This document shows positions 34,579-42,722 of a stretch of 64,000 nt of DNA, in pieces. The DNA is taken from contig NZ_KZ826488.1 in NCBI RefSeq assembly GCF_003205515.1, forward strand, positions 62,001-126,000, written 5' to 3'. Positions within the stretch are counted from its first letter, which is position 1. The number at the start of each line of letters is the position of its first letter. Origin of the DNA: Litorivita pollutaquae. Lineage in GTDB: Bacteria; Pseudomonadota; Alphaproteobacteria; Rhodobacterales; Rhodobacteraceae. The position numbers and the translations under genes are program-made. Under the pieces are notes generated by a model that worked only from the letters and a program-made list of their open reading frames with translations, searched no databases and was not told where the DNA came from.

Positions 34579-35616
34579 ATGACCGATTTGGATTCAGAAC
34601 TTCAAGATGTGGCCTTGGAGCTCACCATGTTGCACTTTGCAAGAAGCAACGTGAAATCTGCTACTGAGGTGGCAAAATTACTTAAGCTCAAGAAACCACT
34701 ATTTCGCAGAGCACGAAGACTTGCTGGGCTCAGAGCCGAAATATCTATTCTCTTCTGTGCCCTCGTAATCACGCAGGCCAACCGGCTCCTTGATCAAAGC
34801 TGCACCAAAAGCCTTGTAGATATGTTCCTGAACAAATCCCAGCTCGTAGTCTTTCGGGATTTGGAAAAGGCGAGGGAAGCATTTCAGAATGAGTACAGTG
34901 AGAAGATTCAAGAATATTTTACCGCCTTACAAGAAGAAAATAGCTCATTGTCAGTTTCCCTGACCTTTATTCGCAACGTTGGCGGAAATCTCGAAATAGG
35001 GTGCCAAATGCAAGTTATTGATCTTGTATCAACCATATCGGAGAAGATCACAGTTTCCCTCGAACGCCTTAGAGCAGCTGACGCGCCGAAGTTTGACGAA
35101 TATGATAATTATCATGATGCTCTCGACGAGATTGTGGCAAAGCTTGAACCTGCCTTTCTTGAAAAAATTCCAACTGGGAGCTTCCAAAAAGCAACCGATC
35201 CAAGGAGCCTCTGCGAACTCATTGCTTATTCGGCAGTTCGGCGCGTACGTGACCTTTACGGCGAACAGGTCAACGATATGGCGTGGAACTCGTTCCGCCG
35301 AAGCATAGAAATCAGGCTATGTGAGGTCGCCGGAAATAGCCCATTCAATGACACACTAGAAGTCCACGAAGATGGGTCGAGGTCTCTCATCTCTAGGTCC
35401 ACGCCTTGGCTGAGCCGATTGACAAAAATTGACTCGCTTATTGAGGCACGCTCACAACGTGGCCCGTTGGACGCGTCGTTTGCTCTCGCGTCTATTGGAT
35501 TGGAGGACAGCCACTTCTCAGCAGAAGAACTTAACCAAATCAACGAGATTCTGTATGAGGCTGAAAGCACCGCTCAATCTTTCATTCTACCAGACATCAT
35601 CACGGGCTTCAGTTGA
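34579..35616 (+). CDS. unknown protein, 345 residues, between IS6 ends
   Basis: No family recognised. The protein is largely helical, with basic stretches near residues 33-48 (KLLKLKKPLFRRARRLAGLR), a hydrophobic segment near 52-66 (ISILFCALVITQANR) too short and polar to be a sure membrane helix, and a Glu-rich central part that could form a coiled coil. The gene is clearly richer in A and T than its neighbours, and it lies between the two IS6-type structures, so it was probably acquired by transposition. A short upstream frame (34448-34534, starting MRLDRDAWKQQATALL) ends 44 bases before it and may be a remnant or leader. Confidence 0.6.
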   Translation: MTDLDSELQDVALELTMLHFARSNVKSATEVAKLLKLKKPLFRRARRLAGLRAEISILFCALVITQANRLLDQSCTKSLVDMFLNKSQLVVFRDLEKAREAFQNEYSEKIQEYFTALQEENSSLSVSLTFIRNVGGNLEIGCQMQVIDLVSTISEKITVSLERLRAADAPKFDEYDNYHDALDEIVAKLEPAFLEKIPTGSFQKATDPRSLCELIAYSAVRRVRDLYGEQVNDMAWNSFRRSIEIRLCEVAGNSPFNDTLEVHEDGSRSLISRSTPWLSRLTKIDSLIEARSQRGPLDASFALASIGLEDSHFSAEELNQINEILYEAESTAQSFILPDIITGFS

Positions 35617-35665
35617 CCCCTTCGGCTTTGATGGTGATTTTGTGATCCCTACACAAGGTTAGTCT

Positions 35666-35724
35666 ATGATGGCTGATAGCCAACCTCTTTCTGGTGCCGC
35701 ACCGCGACGACCAAAGCCACGTCC
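35666..35724 (+). pseudogene. 5' end of a gene cut by the IS6-type element
   Basis: An ATG at 35666 opens MMADSQPLSGAAPRRPKPRP and runs straight into the left terminal repeat of the IS at 35725, where it stops after three more codons. The Pro/Arg-rich start looks like the beginning of a real protein truncated by the insertion; its identity is unknown. Confidence 0.35.
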
Positions 35725-36543
35725 GGGACTGTTGCATTAATTTGTGAAGCATTACTTTGTTGCAGGGCAGGGGGCAAAAATGCATAGAAAGCAACCATTC
35801 AAACGACACCGTTTTCCGTCTTTGATCATTTTGTGCGCGGTGCGGATGTATCTGCGATACCCGCTGTCTTACCAAGATGTCGCGGATCTTTTGGGCGAAC
35901 GTGGCGTCGATGTTGATCGTTCAACTGTCTTTCGTTGGATTCAAAAATTCGGACCGGAACTGGCGAAGCGCACAGAAGGCCATCTGCGACGGGCAAGCCT
36001 AAATTGGCACGCCGATGAAACCTACATCCGCGTTGGCGGGAAGTGGCGACACCTATGGCGAGCCATTGATGCGGACGGTCAACTGGTGGACTTTAGACTA
36101 ACAGCGCGGCGGGATGCAAAAGCAGCCAAAGCCTTTCTGAACAAGGCGATCGAACGTGTCCGGCTCCACAGGCCGATCTCAATCTGCACAGACAAAGCGC
36201 CCACCTATCGCAAGGTCATACGAGAAATAAATCACCGATATGACCCTCACTTTAATTACATCACACATATCGACAAAAAGTATCGAAACAACCGTGTTGA
36301 AAGCGATCATGCTGCTCTCAAGAGGTTGCTGGGGTACCGACAAAGCTTCCGATCATTATGATGTGCGAAGGCGACATTGCAGGGAATGGAAGCCATTAGA
36401 ACGATCAAGAATGGACACATTCAAAATCGTCAGTCAGGCGTAAGAGGGGAAGTTGCCTTCGTAAGCCAATTGTTTGGTTTGGCTGCGTGAAATCAACGTG
36501 TTACGATATAAACACGGGCTTGGCCGGTTAATGCAACAGTCCC
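35725..36543 (+). mobile_element. IS6-family insertion sequence, 819 bp
   Basis: Perfect 16-bp terminal inverted repeats GGGACTGTTGCATTAA (35725-35740) and TTAATGCAACAGTCCC (36528-36543). The length is normal for IS6/IS26-type elements and it holds one transposase gene. The flanking 8-mers (left ending ...CACGTCC, right starting GCACGGAG) do not match, so there is no visible target duplication, which is common after cointegrate formation or deletion. Confidence 0.85.
35780..36490 (+). pseudogene. IS6-family transposase with in-frame stop
   Basis: DDE transposase beginning MHRKQPFKRHRFPS (ATG 35780). The catalytic residues are seen in WHADETYIRV (Asp), ICTDKAPTYRK (Asp) and NRVESDHAALKRLL (Glu). 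Codon 194 is TGA (36359-36361), right after QSFRSL, yet the same frame continues with CAKATLQGMEAIRTIKNGHIQ and ends FGLAA at 36490, giving the family's usual 236 or so residues. A CGA-to-TGA change (Arg to stop) is the simplest explanation. All three catalytic residues precede the stop, so residual activity cannot be excluded. Confidence 0.8.
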
Positions 36544-36605
36544 GCACGGAGAATGATATCACCTGAAAAATGATGATGGTTGAAGGGGGAGCTACGCGGC
36601 ATTAT

Positions 36606-37715
36606 GTGAACTCACGGCGAAGCGCAATTTCTCTTTGTTCAGTTTATCTGGATCACGGCTCTCCTTCCATCAGTTTTGCGCGGAATACTTCTGAAGGTGT
36701 CTGATAGCCTAAACACTTTCGCGGCGTTGCGTTGAGGCGGTCGCAAATCGACCCTAAATATCGATTTGTGAACGCCGTGGGATCGGCCTTGCGGGGTAGG
36801 TAGCGACGCAGGCGGTTGTTGGTATTTTCGACGGTTCCTTTTTGCCAAGGAGATTGCGGATCACAGAACCAAGAATCAACGCCCAAACCAGCCTTCAGAT
36901 ATTGCCATGCTGTGAACTCGGTACCACGATCAAATGTGATCGACCGGCGCGCGTTTGCGGGCAGGGGTGACAGACTTTCGATGAGGCTTTCCATCACGGG
37001 CTTGGATTGCCTATCTGGGTTCTTCAAAACAACCGCATATCGACTAACACGTTCGACCAGCGAGGTGACGTTGGCTTTGCCAAATTCCTTGCGGAACATC
37101 ACCAGATCGCACTCCCAGTGCCCAAATTGGTTGCGATCAGCGACCATGTCAGGGCGGTGCGCTATGGCCAATTCATCAAGAAACCTTCGTCCATGATGCT
37201 TGCGCGTCCCACGTGGCCTGCGACGTCTGCGGTGCTCAGGCAGATGGCGATAAAACTTCTCAGCACGGCCATCTTTAGAATAAGCATACCGATAGATCGT
37301 TTCGTGACTAACGCGCGTTGGATGACGCTCTAACTTCATGCGGCCCGCGATTTGTTCGGGCGACCAGCCAGCATCAAACCCATCGAGCACGGCAGCCATC
37401 AATTCAGGGTGTCGGATCAACTTGCGATGCACCGCACGACGCTTCTCATATTGATCCTGCGCATTCACCGCGTGGTAGCCGTTCAGCTCTGGCAGTTCTT
37501 CGTCATGATAGAAGTTCCGCCTAATCTCGCGGTAGATTGTTGAGGGCGCTCTCGCCAGGTTGTCGGCGATCTCTTTGATTGGTATCTTCGCATCAAGCCA
37601 TTTGGCCAGCTTGCGACGTTCTTCGAGGTTCAGGTGAGGGTAGCAGCGTCCCATTGATTAACTCCATGCAAGGTTCTGTTTTAATACAGAATTCGCACTT
37701 CATTTGTGAATCCAC
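36606..37715 (-). mobile_element. IS30-family insertion sequence (approximate ends)
   Basis: About 1.1 kb around an IS30 transposase. The ends are imperfect inverted repeats of about 26 bp: left GTGAACTCACGGCGAAGCGC (from 36606) and, read on the minus strand, right GTGGATTCACAAATGAAGTG (from 37715). They share about two thirds of positions. Exact borders and target duplication are not certain. Confidence 0.65.
36653..37654 (-). CDS. IS30-family transposase
   Basis: 333 residues, full length for the family. The N-terminal HTH region (LNLEERRKLAKWLDAKIPIKEIADNLARAPSTIYREIRRN) is followed by the DDE core: GHWECDLVMF (Asp), SITFDRGTEFT (Asp) and WQKGTVENTNNRLRRYLP (Glu, with the typical N-x-RLR-x-LP). 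No internal stop, so it may be active. Confidence 0.92.
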   Translation of the reverse strand: MGRCYPHLNLEERRKLAKWLDAKIPIKEIADNLARAPSTIYREIRRNFYHDEELPELNGYHAVNAQDQYEKRRAVHRKLIRHPELMAAVLDGFDAGWSPEQIAGRMKLERHPTRVSHETIYRYAYSKDGRAEKFYRHLPEHRRRRRPRGTRKHHGRRFLDELAIAHRPDMVADRNQFGHWECDLVMFRKEFGKANVTSLVERVSRYAVVLKNPDRQSKPVMESLIESLSPLPANARRSITFDRGTEFTAWQYLKAGLGVDSWFCDPQSPWQKGTVENTNNRLRRYLPRKADPTAFTNRYLGSICDRLNATPRKCLGYQTPSEVFRAKLMEGEP

Positions 37716-37881
37716 CTTATCAACCACATAAGGCCAATAATACATCTTATGTAAATAACGGGGGCGCCTGCTCTATGGTGGTCGCGGTATCGGCCATATC
37801 CGAAAGGCCAGCATGCCACGACCAAATATGTGAAGCAAACCGTGCCTCACGGTTCTTTGCGCCACGCAGAGCCGTCAGCTG

Positions 37882-39216
37882 TCAGCCGTTTGGCGGCGTC
37901 GTGCCAATGCGCGCCGCAAGCACGGCAGGCCCGTCAGGTTTATCTATATAACAGATGTCTTCCCACAGGGCAGCGCTGAGATCCCGACCGAGCAAGGTTT
38001 CCGACTTGTCTTGCAGTCGAAGTTTGATCGCGTCGGGGTCGTTGGTGGTAAGAATATCATGGCGTGCGCTGCGCACCGTTTCACCGGCAGTGACGCAGAC
38101 CTGTGCTTCGCTGTCCGACAATGTGTCATCGGGGATTACCGTGACCCGATCGCGGAGGGCGCAAATGTCGCCGCGTGTGCAGGTTTCGGCGCTATAGACG
38201 TCCAGCGCAGCGGTATCGAGCCCGCCGAGCACCATTGCGGCGGTCAGACGATAACTAAATTTCGCCTGCAGGCCGGTTTCGGGGGCGGGTTGGTTGCACA
38301 CGTTGAGCCAACGCGGATGTGTGTTGATCGACACGGTGTCGATCGCGCTTGCAGGGATGTCCGTGAGGTCGATGGAGCGCAAGGCTTCCAACATCGAATG
38401 AAGGCCATGACAGCAGGCGTGAAATTTATAGGACACTCCCGAAAACAGCCACTCCTGACCGATGTTGTGCAGGGCAGAAATTTCGGCCGCGCCGGAATGG
38501 GTGGGACCAAACCCTTGCGGACCCTCAAGAGCATCGGGGGCCGAAGTGGCACCCATCTGCGCCAGCAGCGCGGTGGTCACCCCGACTTCGGCGGCAAACC
38601 CTGCATGCAGCGGTTTGCCCATTGTGCCGAATTGACTTTTCAACCCAGCGGCACGTGTAGCCGTCAGGCTGAAGGCCTGTGCCATCTGGTCCGCGTTCAA
38701 CCCAAGTATCCGCCCCGCTGCTGCGGTTGCACCAAATGCGCCGGATGTGCCGGTCTGGTGAAATCCTGCTTCGTAATGCGGCCGGCCCATCCATGCACCA
38801 ACCCGGCAGGCCGTTTCCAGACCAACGGTCAATGCTTCGATGAAGTCCGCGCCTGTGGCGGCTTTGGCCTCGGCCAGCGCAAGCGCGGCGGGGACCACCG
38901 CAACGCTTGGATGTCCGAGATACCCGAAATGCGTATCATCATAATCAAGCGCATGACTGGCCGCGCCATTGGCAAGTGCGGCGGCGGCGGGTGACGCACG
39001 ACCGGCGCCAAATACAGTGGCACTGTTTTTGGTCCCTGCGGTTTCAAGCGCCATCGCGCGTGCCGCTCGGGCCACGGGTTCATCACGTCCTGCAAGGCCG
39101 ACCGTGGCCCAGTCATATAAGGAGCAATGCACGAAGCGGGTCATGCGCGTGTCGGGGGTGATCGGGCCTGTTGCGAATGTGCCAAGGGTATGGGCAAGGG
39201 TCATGTTATGTCTCAT
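37882..39216 (-). CDS. MmgE/PrpD-family protein
   Basis: 444 residues from ATG 39216, which overlaps the dehydrogenase stop (ATGA). The family pattern is visible: DWATVGLAG near 35, TVFGAGRASPAAAALANGAASHALDYDDTHFGYLGHPS near 70-105 (with the conserved YDDTH), HQTGTSGAFGATAAAGRILGL near 155 and FHACCHGLHSMLEAL near 275. PrpD enzymes dehydrate 2-methylcitrate; relatives act on other tricarboxylates, including cis-aconitate decarboxylase that makes itaconate (family knowledge). A PrpD-family gene also lies in the Pseudomonas itaconate cluster, so a link to the genes at 31.8-33.5 kb across the IS zone is plausible. Confidence 0.85.
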   Translation of the reverse strand: MRHNMTLAHTLGTFATGPITPDTRMTRFVHCSLYDWATVGLAGRDEPVARAARAMALETAGTKNSATVFGAGRASPAAAALANGAASHALDYDDTHFGYLGHPSVAVVPAALALAEAKAATGADFIEALTVGLETACRVGAWMGRPHYEAGFHQTGTSGAFGATAAAGRILGLNADQMAQAFSLTATRAAGLKSQFGTMGKPLHAGFAAEVGVTTALLAQMGATSAPDALEGPQGFGPTHSGAAEISALHNIGQEWLFSGVSYKFHACCHGLHSMLEALRSIDLTDIPASAIDTVSINTHPRWLNVCNQPAPETGLQAKFSYRLTAAMVLGGLDTAALDVYSAETCTRGDICALRDRVTVIPDDTLSDSEAQVCVTAGETVRSARHDILTTNDPDAIKLRLQDKSETLLGRDLSAALWEDICYIDKPDGPAVLAARIGTTPPNG

Positions 39217-40949
39217 TTTGTGGAGTGTGGTGCGGCGACTGCATCGCGACCTGCGCGCAGCAACAGGTCGGGCAGCCAGGCCGGTTCGGGTTCGGCGGGG
39301 GCAAGCGGATCGCGTGTCGTCAAGCGTTCTGACAAAACCATACGCGCCAGCAGCGCGCGATCCGTGGCCGCAACCGGATCTGTTGCGGTCAGTCGGGCGC
39401 TTTCCCACGCAAGAAAGACAGCCGATGTCACGTTATAAAGCGCGCTGGCCGCGCGGCGTGTTTCTGCTTCCTGCGCGGATTGATGCTCTCCTGCGGCGGC
39501 CTGTATCAAAATGCTGACATCTTCAATCGCCTGCGCAATCGGAGAGGTCAGCGCGTCCTCGACCTCTGAAAGGCAGGCAATCAGATAGTCGGTGAGAGCC
39601 TCCAACGCGCCTTCACGGCGCACCGCGCGTCCGACATCGAGTGCGACGATATTGCTTGTGCCTTCCCAGATTGATCCAAGATGTGCATCGCGCAGCACGC
39701 GGGCATCCGACCATTCCTCGATGTAGCCGCACCCGCCGCGCACCTCCATGGCATCTCCGGCAACCTTGCGCGCATCCCGACAGGTCCGGAATTTGACAAG
39801 GGGTGTCAGGATCCGCAGCACCTTTGCCATCGTGGCATCGCCCCGGTCCGCCGCGTCCAAAACCCGTGCGGTGTGGAACACCATGCTGCGCCCTTGTTCC
39901 GTCGGCAGAAGCATTTTCGCCAACTGGCGGCGCATCAGTGGCATGTCGATCAACCGTTTGCCAAACGCGGTGCGGTGGCGAGAGATGAACAACGCCTCCG
40001 AGGTGGCGCGCCGCATCAGCCCGGCGCTGCGGACACCATTGGCAAGCCGTGACATGTTGATCATGTCGGTCATTTGCTTGAACCCCTGCCCGGCCGCGCC
40101 AACCAGATAGGCTTCGGCCCCTTCAAGGGTTATTTCCCCCGATGCCATTGATCGGGTGCCCATTTTATCCTTTAGCCGTATGATCCGATAGGCGTTCAGG
40201 CTGCCATCTGAAAGGTGGCGGGGCAGCAGGAAAAGCGACAGCCCGCGGGTGCCCGCTCCGCCGCCTTCAGGCCGCGCCAGCACCATCGCCAGCGCCGCAT
40301 CCGGATTTGAGCAAAACCATTTGTCCCCATAGAGTTTCCATGTGCCGTTCTCGTGGCGGGCCATGGTGTCAACCGCGCCAACATCGGACCCTGCGGCTTG
40401 TTCGGTCATGAACATTGCCCCTTGGAACAGCTCGTTCATGTCTTGGCTGGTCAGCCGGTCAAGATAGCGGTCGATCAACGCGTTCGAGCCGAATTTACAT
40501 AGGGTGCGCGTCAACGAGTCGGTCATGCTCAGCGGACAGCACAGCCCAAACTCTGCCTGCACAAAAAGATAAACCAGTGCATATTTCGCCAAGGGGTGCA
40601 GTTTGTCCGCCTGATCAAAGACGCCGCCCCGATGGGACATGGCGGCCAGCCCGAATTCGCCAAAGGCAACGCGTTCAAGCTCCTCATAGGCGGGGTGTTT
40701 TTCTATCTGCTGGCAGGGTTCTCCGGTGCGGTCGCGCAGCAAGAGCCGGGGCGGATTTTTATCCGATGTCAGGGCAAGTTGTTCCAATCTGTCGCCCACC
40801 AATTGGCCCATCCGGTCAAGCTGTGGTTCCAAAACCGGATGCAGGGCCTTGGGCAGGTACACGGTCAACAGCGCCGCAAACGCCGGATCTGTCCGAAATG
40901 CGTTCAGGCCCCGACTGTCGGGGACGTTTGTATGGGCCAGATCGTTCAT
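39213..40949 (-). CDS. AidB-like acyl-CoA dehydrogenase
   Basis: 578 residues from ATG 40949, which has AGGAG in front. It is longer than standard 380-residue dehydrogenases and fits the AidB-like branch. Motifs: GAMFMTEQAAGSDVGAVDTMA (flavin loop, near 183), FLLPRHL, RLKDKMGTRSMASGEITLEGAEA (near 270), RTAFGKRLIDMPLMRRQLA (near 345) and VRGGCGYIEEWSDARVLRDAHLGSIWEGTSNIVALDVGRAV (near 425). Coupled by ATGA to the MmgE/PrpD gene. The reaction is unknown. Confidence 0.85.
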   Translation of the reverse strand: MNDLAHTNVPDSRGLNAFRTDPAFAALLTVYLPKALHPVLEPQLDRMGQLVGDRLEQLALTSDKNPPRLLLRDRTGEPCQQIEKHPAYEELERVAFGEFGLAAMSHRGGVFDQADKLHPLAKYALVYLFVQAEFGLCCPLSMTDSLTRTLCKFGSNALIDRYLDRLTSQDMNELFQGAMFMTEQAAGSDVGAVDTMARHENGTWKLYGDKWFCSNPDAALAMVLARPEGGGAGTRGLSLFLLPRHLSDGSLNAYRIIRLKDKMGTRSMASGEITLEGAEAYLVGAAGQGFKQMTDMINMSRLANGVRSAGLMRRATSEALFISRHRTAFGKRLIDMPLMRRQLAKMLLPTEQGRSMVFHTARVLDAADRGDATMAKVLRILTPLVKFRTCRDARKVAGDAMEVRGGCGYIEEWSDARVLRDAHLGSIWEGTSNIVALDVGRAVRREGALEALTDYLIACLSEVEDALTSPIAQAIEDVSILIQAAAGEHQSAQEAETRRAASALYNVTSAVFLAWESARLTATDPVAATDRALLARMVLSERLTTRDPLAPAEPEPAWLPDLLLRAGRDAVAAPHSTK

Positions 40950-41408
40950 GTGCTCCTGCCTTTCTGCTGTCGTCTCAGCGCAACAGTGCGGTTTTGGCGG
41001 CGCGCTACGCCCGCCCAAGCGGCGCGGCGATATCCGGCCTGGGTGAGCTTTCGCTGCGCGGCGTGCCGGAGGGCCCTGCGCTTCCGAGATCTTTCCTTGC
41101 TTGGCCGCAGGGGGCTGCAGGAGCCTCGGCCCGCGCGGGATACATACAGGATTTCATCAAAAATCGCCATGACAATCCTCTCTTCTGGCCCTCCGCGCGC
41201 GGGGCCGATCATGTCGCAATGCGGCCGGCATTCCCCCATGCGGGCATGGCCTGCGTCTGAGGCGATGTCCCGATGTCGGCGGCGGGTCCGACCGGCGCCG
41301 CGCTGCGGTCTGGCGCTTGCCCTCACGCGATCCCCGGCGCTCCAGAGCGCGCTTTCAGGCTTTTCGGACAGGTGGTCTTTGGGCTTTCGCATGCTCGCCC
41401 CTTTTCCT
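40950..41408. other. gap within the CoA-transferase/dehydrogenase operon, possible gene decay
   Basis: About 460 bp between two same-strand genes of an otherwise tightly packed operon. A minus-strand frame contains MAIFDEILYVSRAGR with GAGAGG before its ATG; this resembles the first dozen residues of BadI/MenB-type enoyl-CoA hydratases (FEDILYEVRDGVAW), but the rest is Arg/Ser-rich and matches nothing. It may be the remains of a deleted hydratase gene; the evidence is weak. Confidence 0.3.
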
Positions 41409-42044
41409 TTACGTCAGGATCTCGGCGTCAGTCAGGGATTGAACCTCTTCAAAACTGTTGCCCGGTGCCAATTCCACCAGTTTGAAACCCTCCGGCGTCA
41501 CATCGAGCACCGCAAGATCGGTATAAACCGTGCTGACCACGCCCAGACCGGTCAATGGATAGGTGCATTTTTTCAAAATTTTGGGGCTGCCGTCGCGGTT
41601 CACATGCCGCATCATCACCAGAATCTTTGGCACCCCCGCGACAAGGTCCATTGCCCCGCCTACGGCCGGTGGAAATGAATCGTCAAGCGTTGCCCAATTG
41701 GCCAGATCGCCATTTTCTGCCACCTGATAGGCCCCCAAAACCGCAATATCTATATGCCCGCCGCGCATCATTGCAAAGCTGTCGGAATGTTCGAAAAAGG
41801 CAGCTCCGGGCGCGGCGGTCACATATCGTTTGCTTGCGTCGATCAGCTCGGGGTCTTCTGTACCTGCGGGCGGTACCGGGCCGACGCCTAAAATCCCGTT
41901 TTCGGAATGGTAGATCACTTCGCGGCCTTCGGGGACGTGGCTGGCGACATGCGCGGGCTTTCCGATGCCAAGATTGACATAGGAGCCGTCTGGAATGTCT
42001 TGCGCGACCCGCGCCGCGAGCTGCGTATCTGTCAGTGAATTCAT
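41409..42044 (-). CDS. 3-oxoacid CoA-transferase-type subunit B
   Basis: 211 residues, the usual size of a class I CoA-transferase beta subunit (AtoA/ScoB/PcaJ type). The catalytic Glu lies in IYHSENGILGVGP (near 45-57); SYVNLGIGKPAHVASHVP, GGHIDIAVLGAYQV and TYPLTGLGVVSTVYTDLAVLDV are family landmarks. Forms a heteromer with the product of the preceding gene, which it overlaps by 4 bases. It could activate the acid imported by the adjacent TRAP transporter using succinyl- or acetyl-CoA. Confidence 0.9.
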   Translation of the reverse strand: MNSLTDTQLAARVAQDIPDGSYVNLGIGKPAHVASHVPEGREVIYHSENGILGVGPVPPAGTEDPELIDASKRYVTAAPGAAFFEHSDSFAMMRGGHIDIAVLGAYQVAENGDLANWATLDDSFPPAVGGAMDLVAGVPKILVMMRHVNRDGSPKILKKCTYPLTGLGVVSTVYTDLAVLDVTPEGFKLVELAPGNSFEEVQSLTDAEILT

Positions 42045-42706
42045 GGCCGGACCCCGTATTCCACGACGCTTTGTACAAAAATGCCCGGTGTTACGACCTG
42101 CTCGGGCTCCAGCGGGGTTTCGGACAGGTGCCGGACTTCGGCAATGGCATGGCGGGCGGCCATTGCCATCACGGGATTGAAATTGCGCGCTGTCGCATGA
42201 AAGTTCAAATTTCCATATTTGTCGCCATTCTCCGCGCGCAAAAGTGCGAAATCGGCATGCAGCGGCGCCTCAAGCACGTAACCGCGACCATCGATCATGC
42301 GTGTTTCCTTGCCCTCGGCGAGGAGCGTTCCATAGCCTGTCGGTGTGAGAAAACCGCCCAACCCTGCCCCCGCAGCGCGGATACGTTCGGCAAGCGTGCC
42401 TTGAGGCACCACTTCAAGGCCGATTTCGCCGGCTTTGTACCGTTTTTCGAACCAGATTGATCCCGGTGTGCGCGGGTAAGAGCAGATGACTTTGGCCAAC
42501 CGCCCCGCCTTCAGAAGTTTTGCAATCCCGGTTTCGCCGGAACCGGCGTTGTTCGAGATCACGGTCAATCCTGTGGCCCCCTGTTCCAGCAGAGCATCGA
42601 TCAAACCGAAGGGAATACCGGAGGAGCCAAATCCGCCGATCATCACGGATGCGCCGTCGGGGATTGGGGCGACCGCATCGCGCAAATTGGGGGCGCTTTT
42701 GTCCAT
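42041..42706 (-). CDS. 3-oxoacid CoA-transferase-type subunit A
   Basis: 221 residues from ATG 42706, chosen for the CAGGAG ribosome binding site. The alpha-subunit signature is VMIGGFGSSGIPFGLIDALLEQG (near 19-41), followed by ISNNAGSGETGIAKLL, SYPRTPGSIWFEKRYKAGEIGLEVVPQGTLAERIRAAGAGLGGF, TPTGYGTLLAEGKETR and NFHATARNFNPVMAMAA. Follows the TRAP permease by 16 bases. Members act on acetoacetate, 3-oxoadipate, butyrate and C5-dicarboxylates; the substrate here is open. Confidence 0.9.
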   Translation of the reverse strand: MDKSAPNLRDAVAPIPDGASVMIGGFGSSGIPFGLIDALLEQGATGLTVISNNAGSGETGIAKLLKAGRLAKVICSYPRTPGSIWFEKRYKAGEIGLEVVPQGTLAERIRAAGAGLGGFLTPTGYGTLLAEGKETRMIDGRGYVLEAPLHADFALLRAENGDKYGNLNFHATARNFNPVMAMAARHAIAEVRHLSETPLEPEQVVTPGIFVQSVVEYGVRP

Positions 42707-42722
42707 TCGCAGATCTCCTGAC

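Noticed and set aside
34092-36551. Target-site duplications around the IS6-type structures
   Set aside because: The 8-bp flanks of the mini-element, of the complete IS and of the pair taken together do not match, so no recent simple insertion can be shown.
40596-41678. Long plus-strand open frame of 360 codons
   Set aside because: It runs antisense across the dehydrogenase and CoA-transferase genes with no domain pattern; it is a by-product of high GC content.
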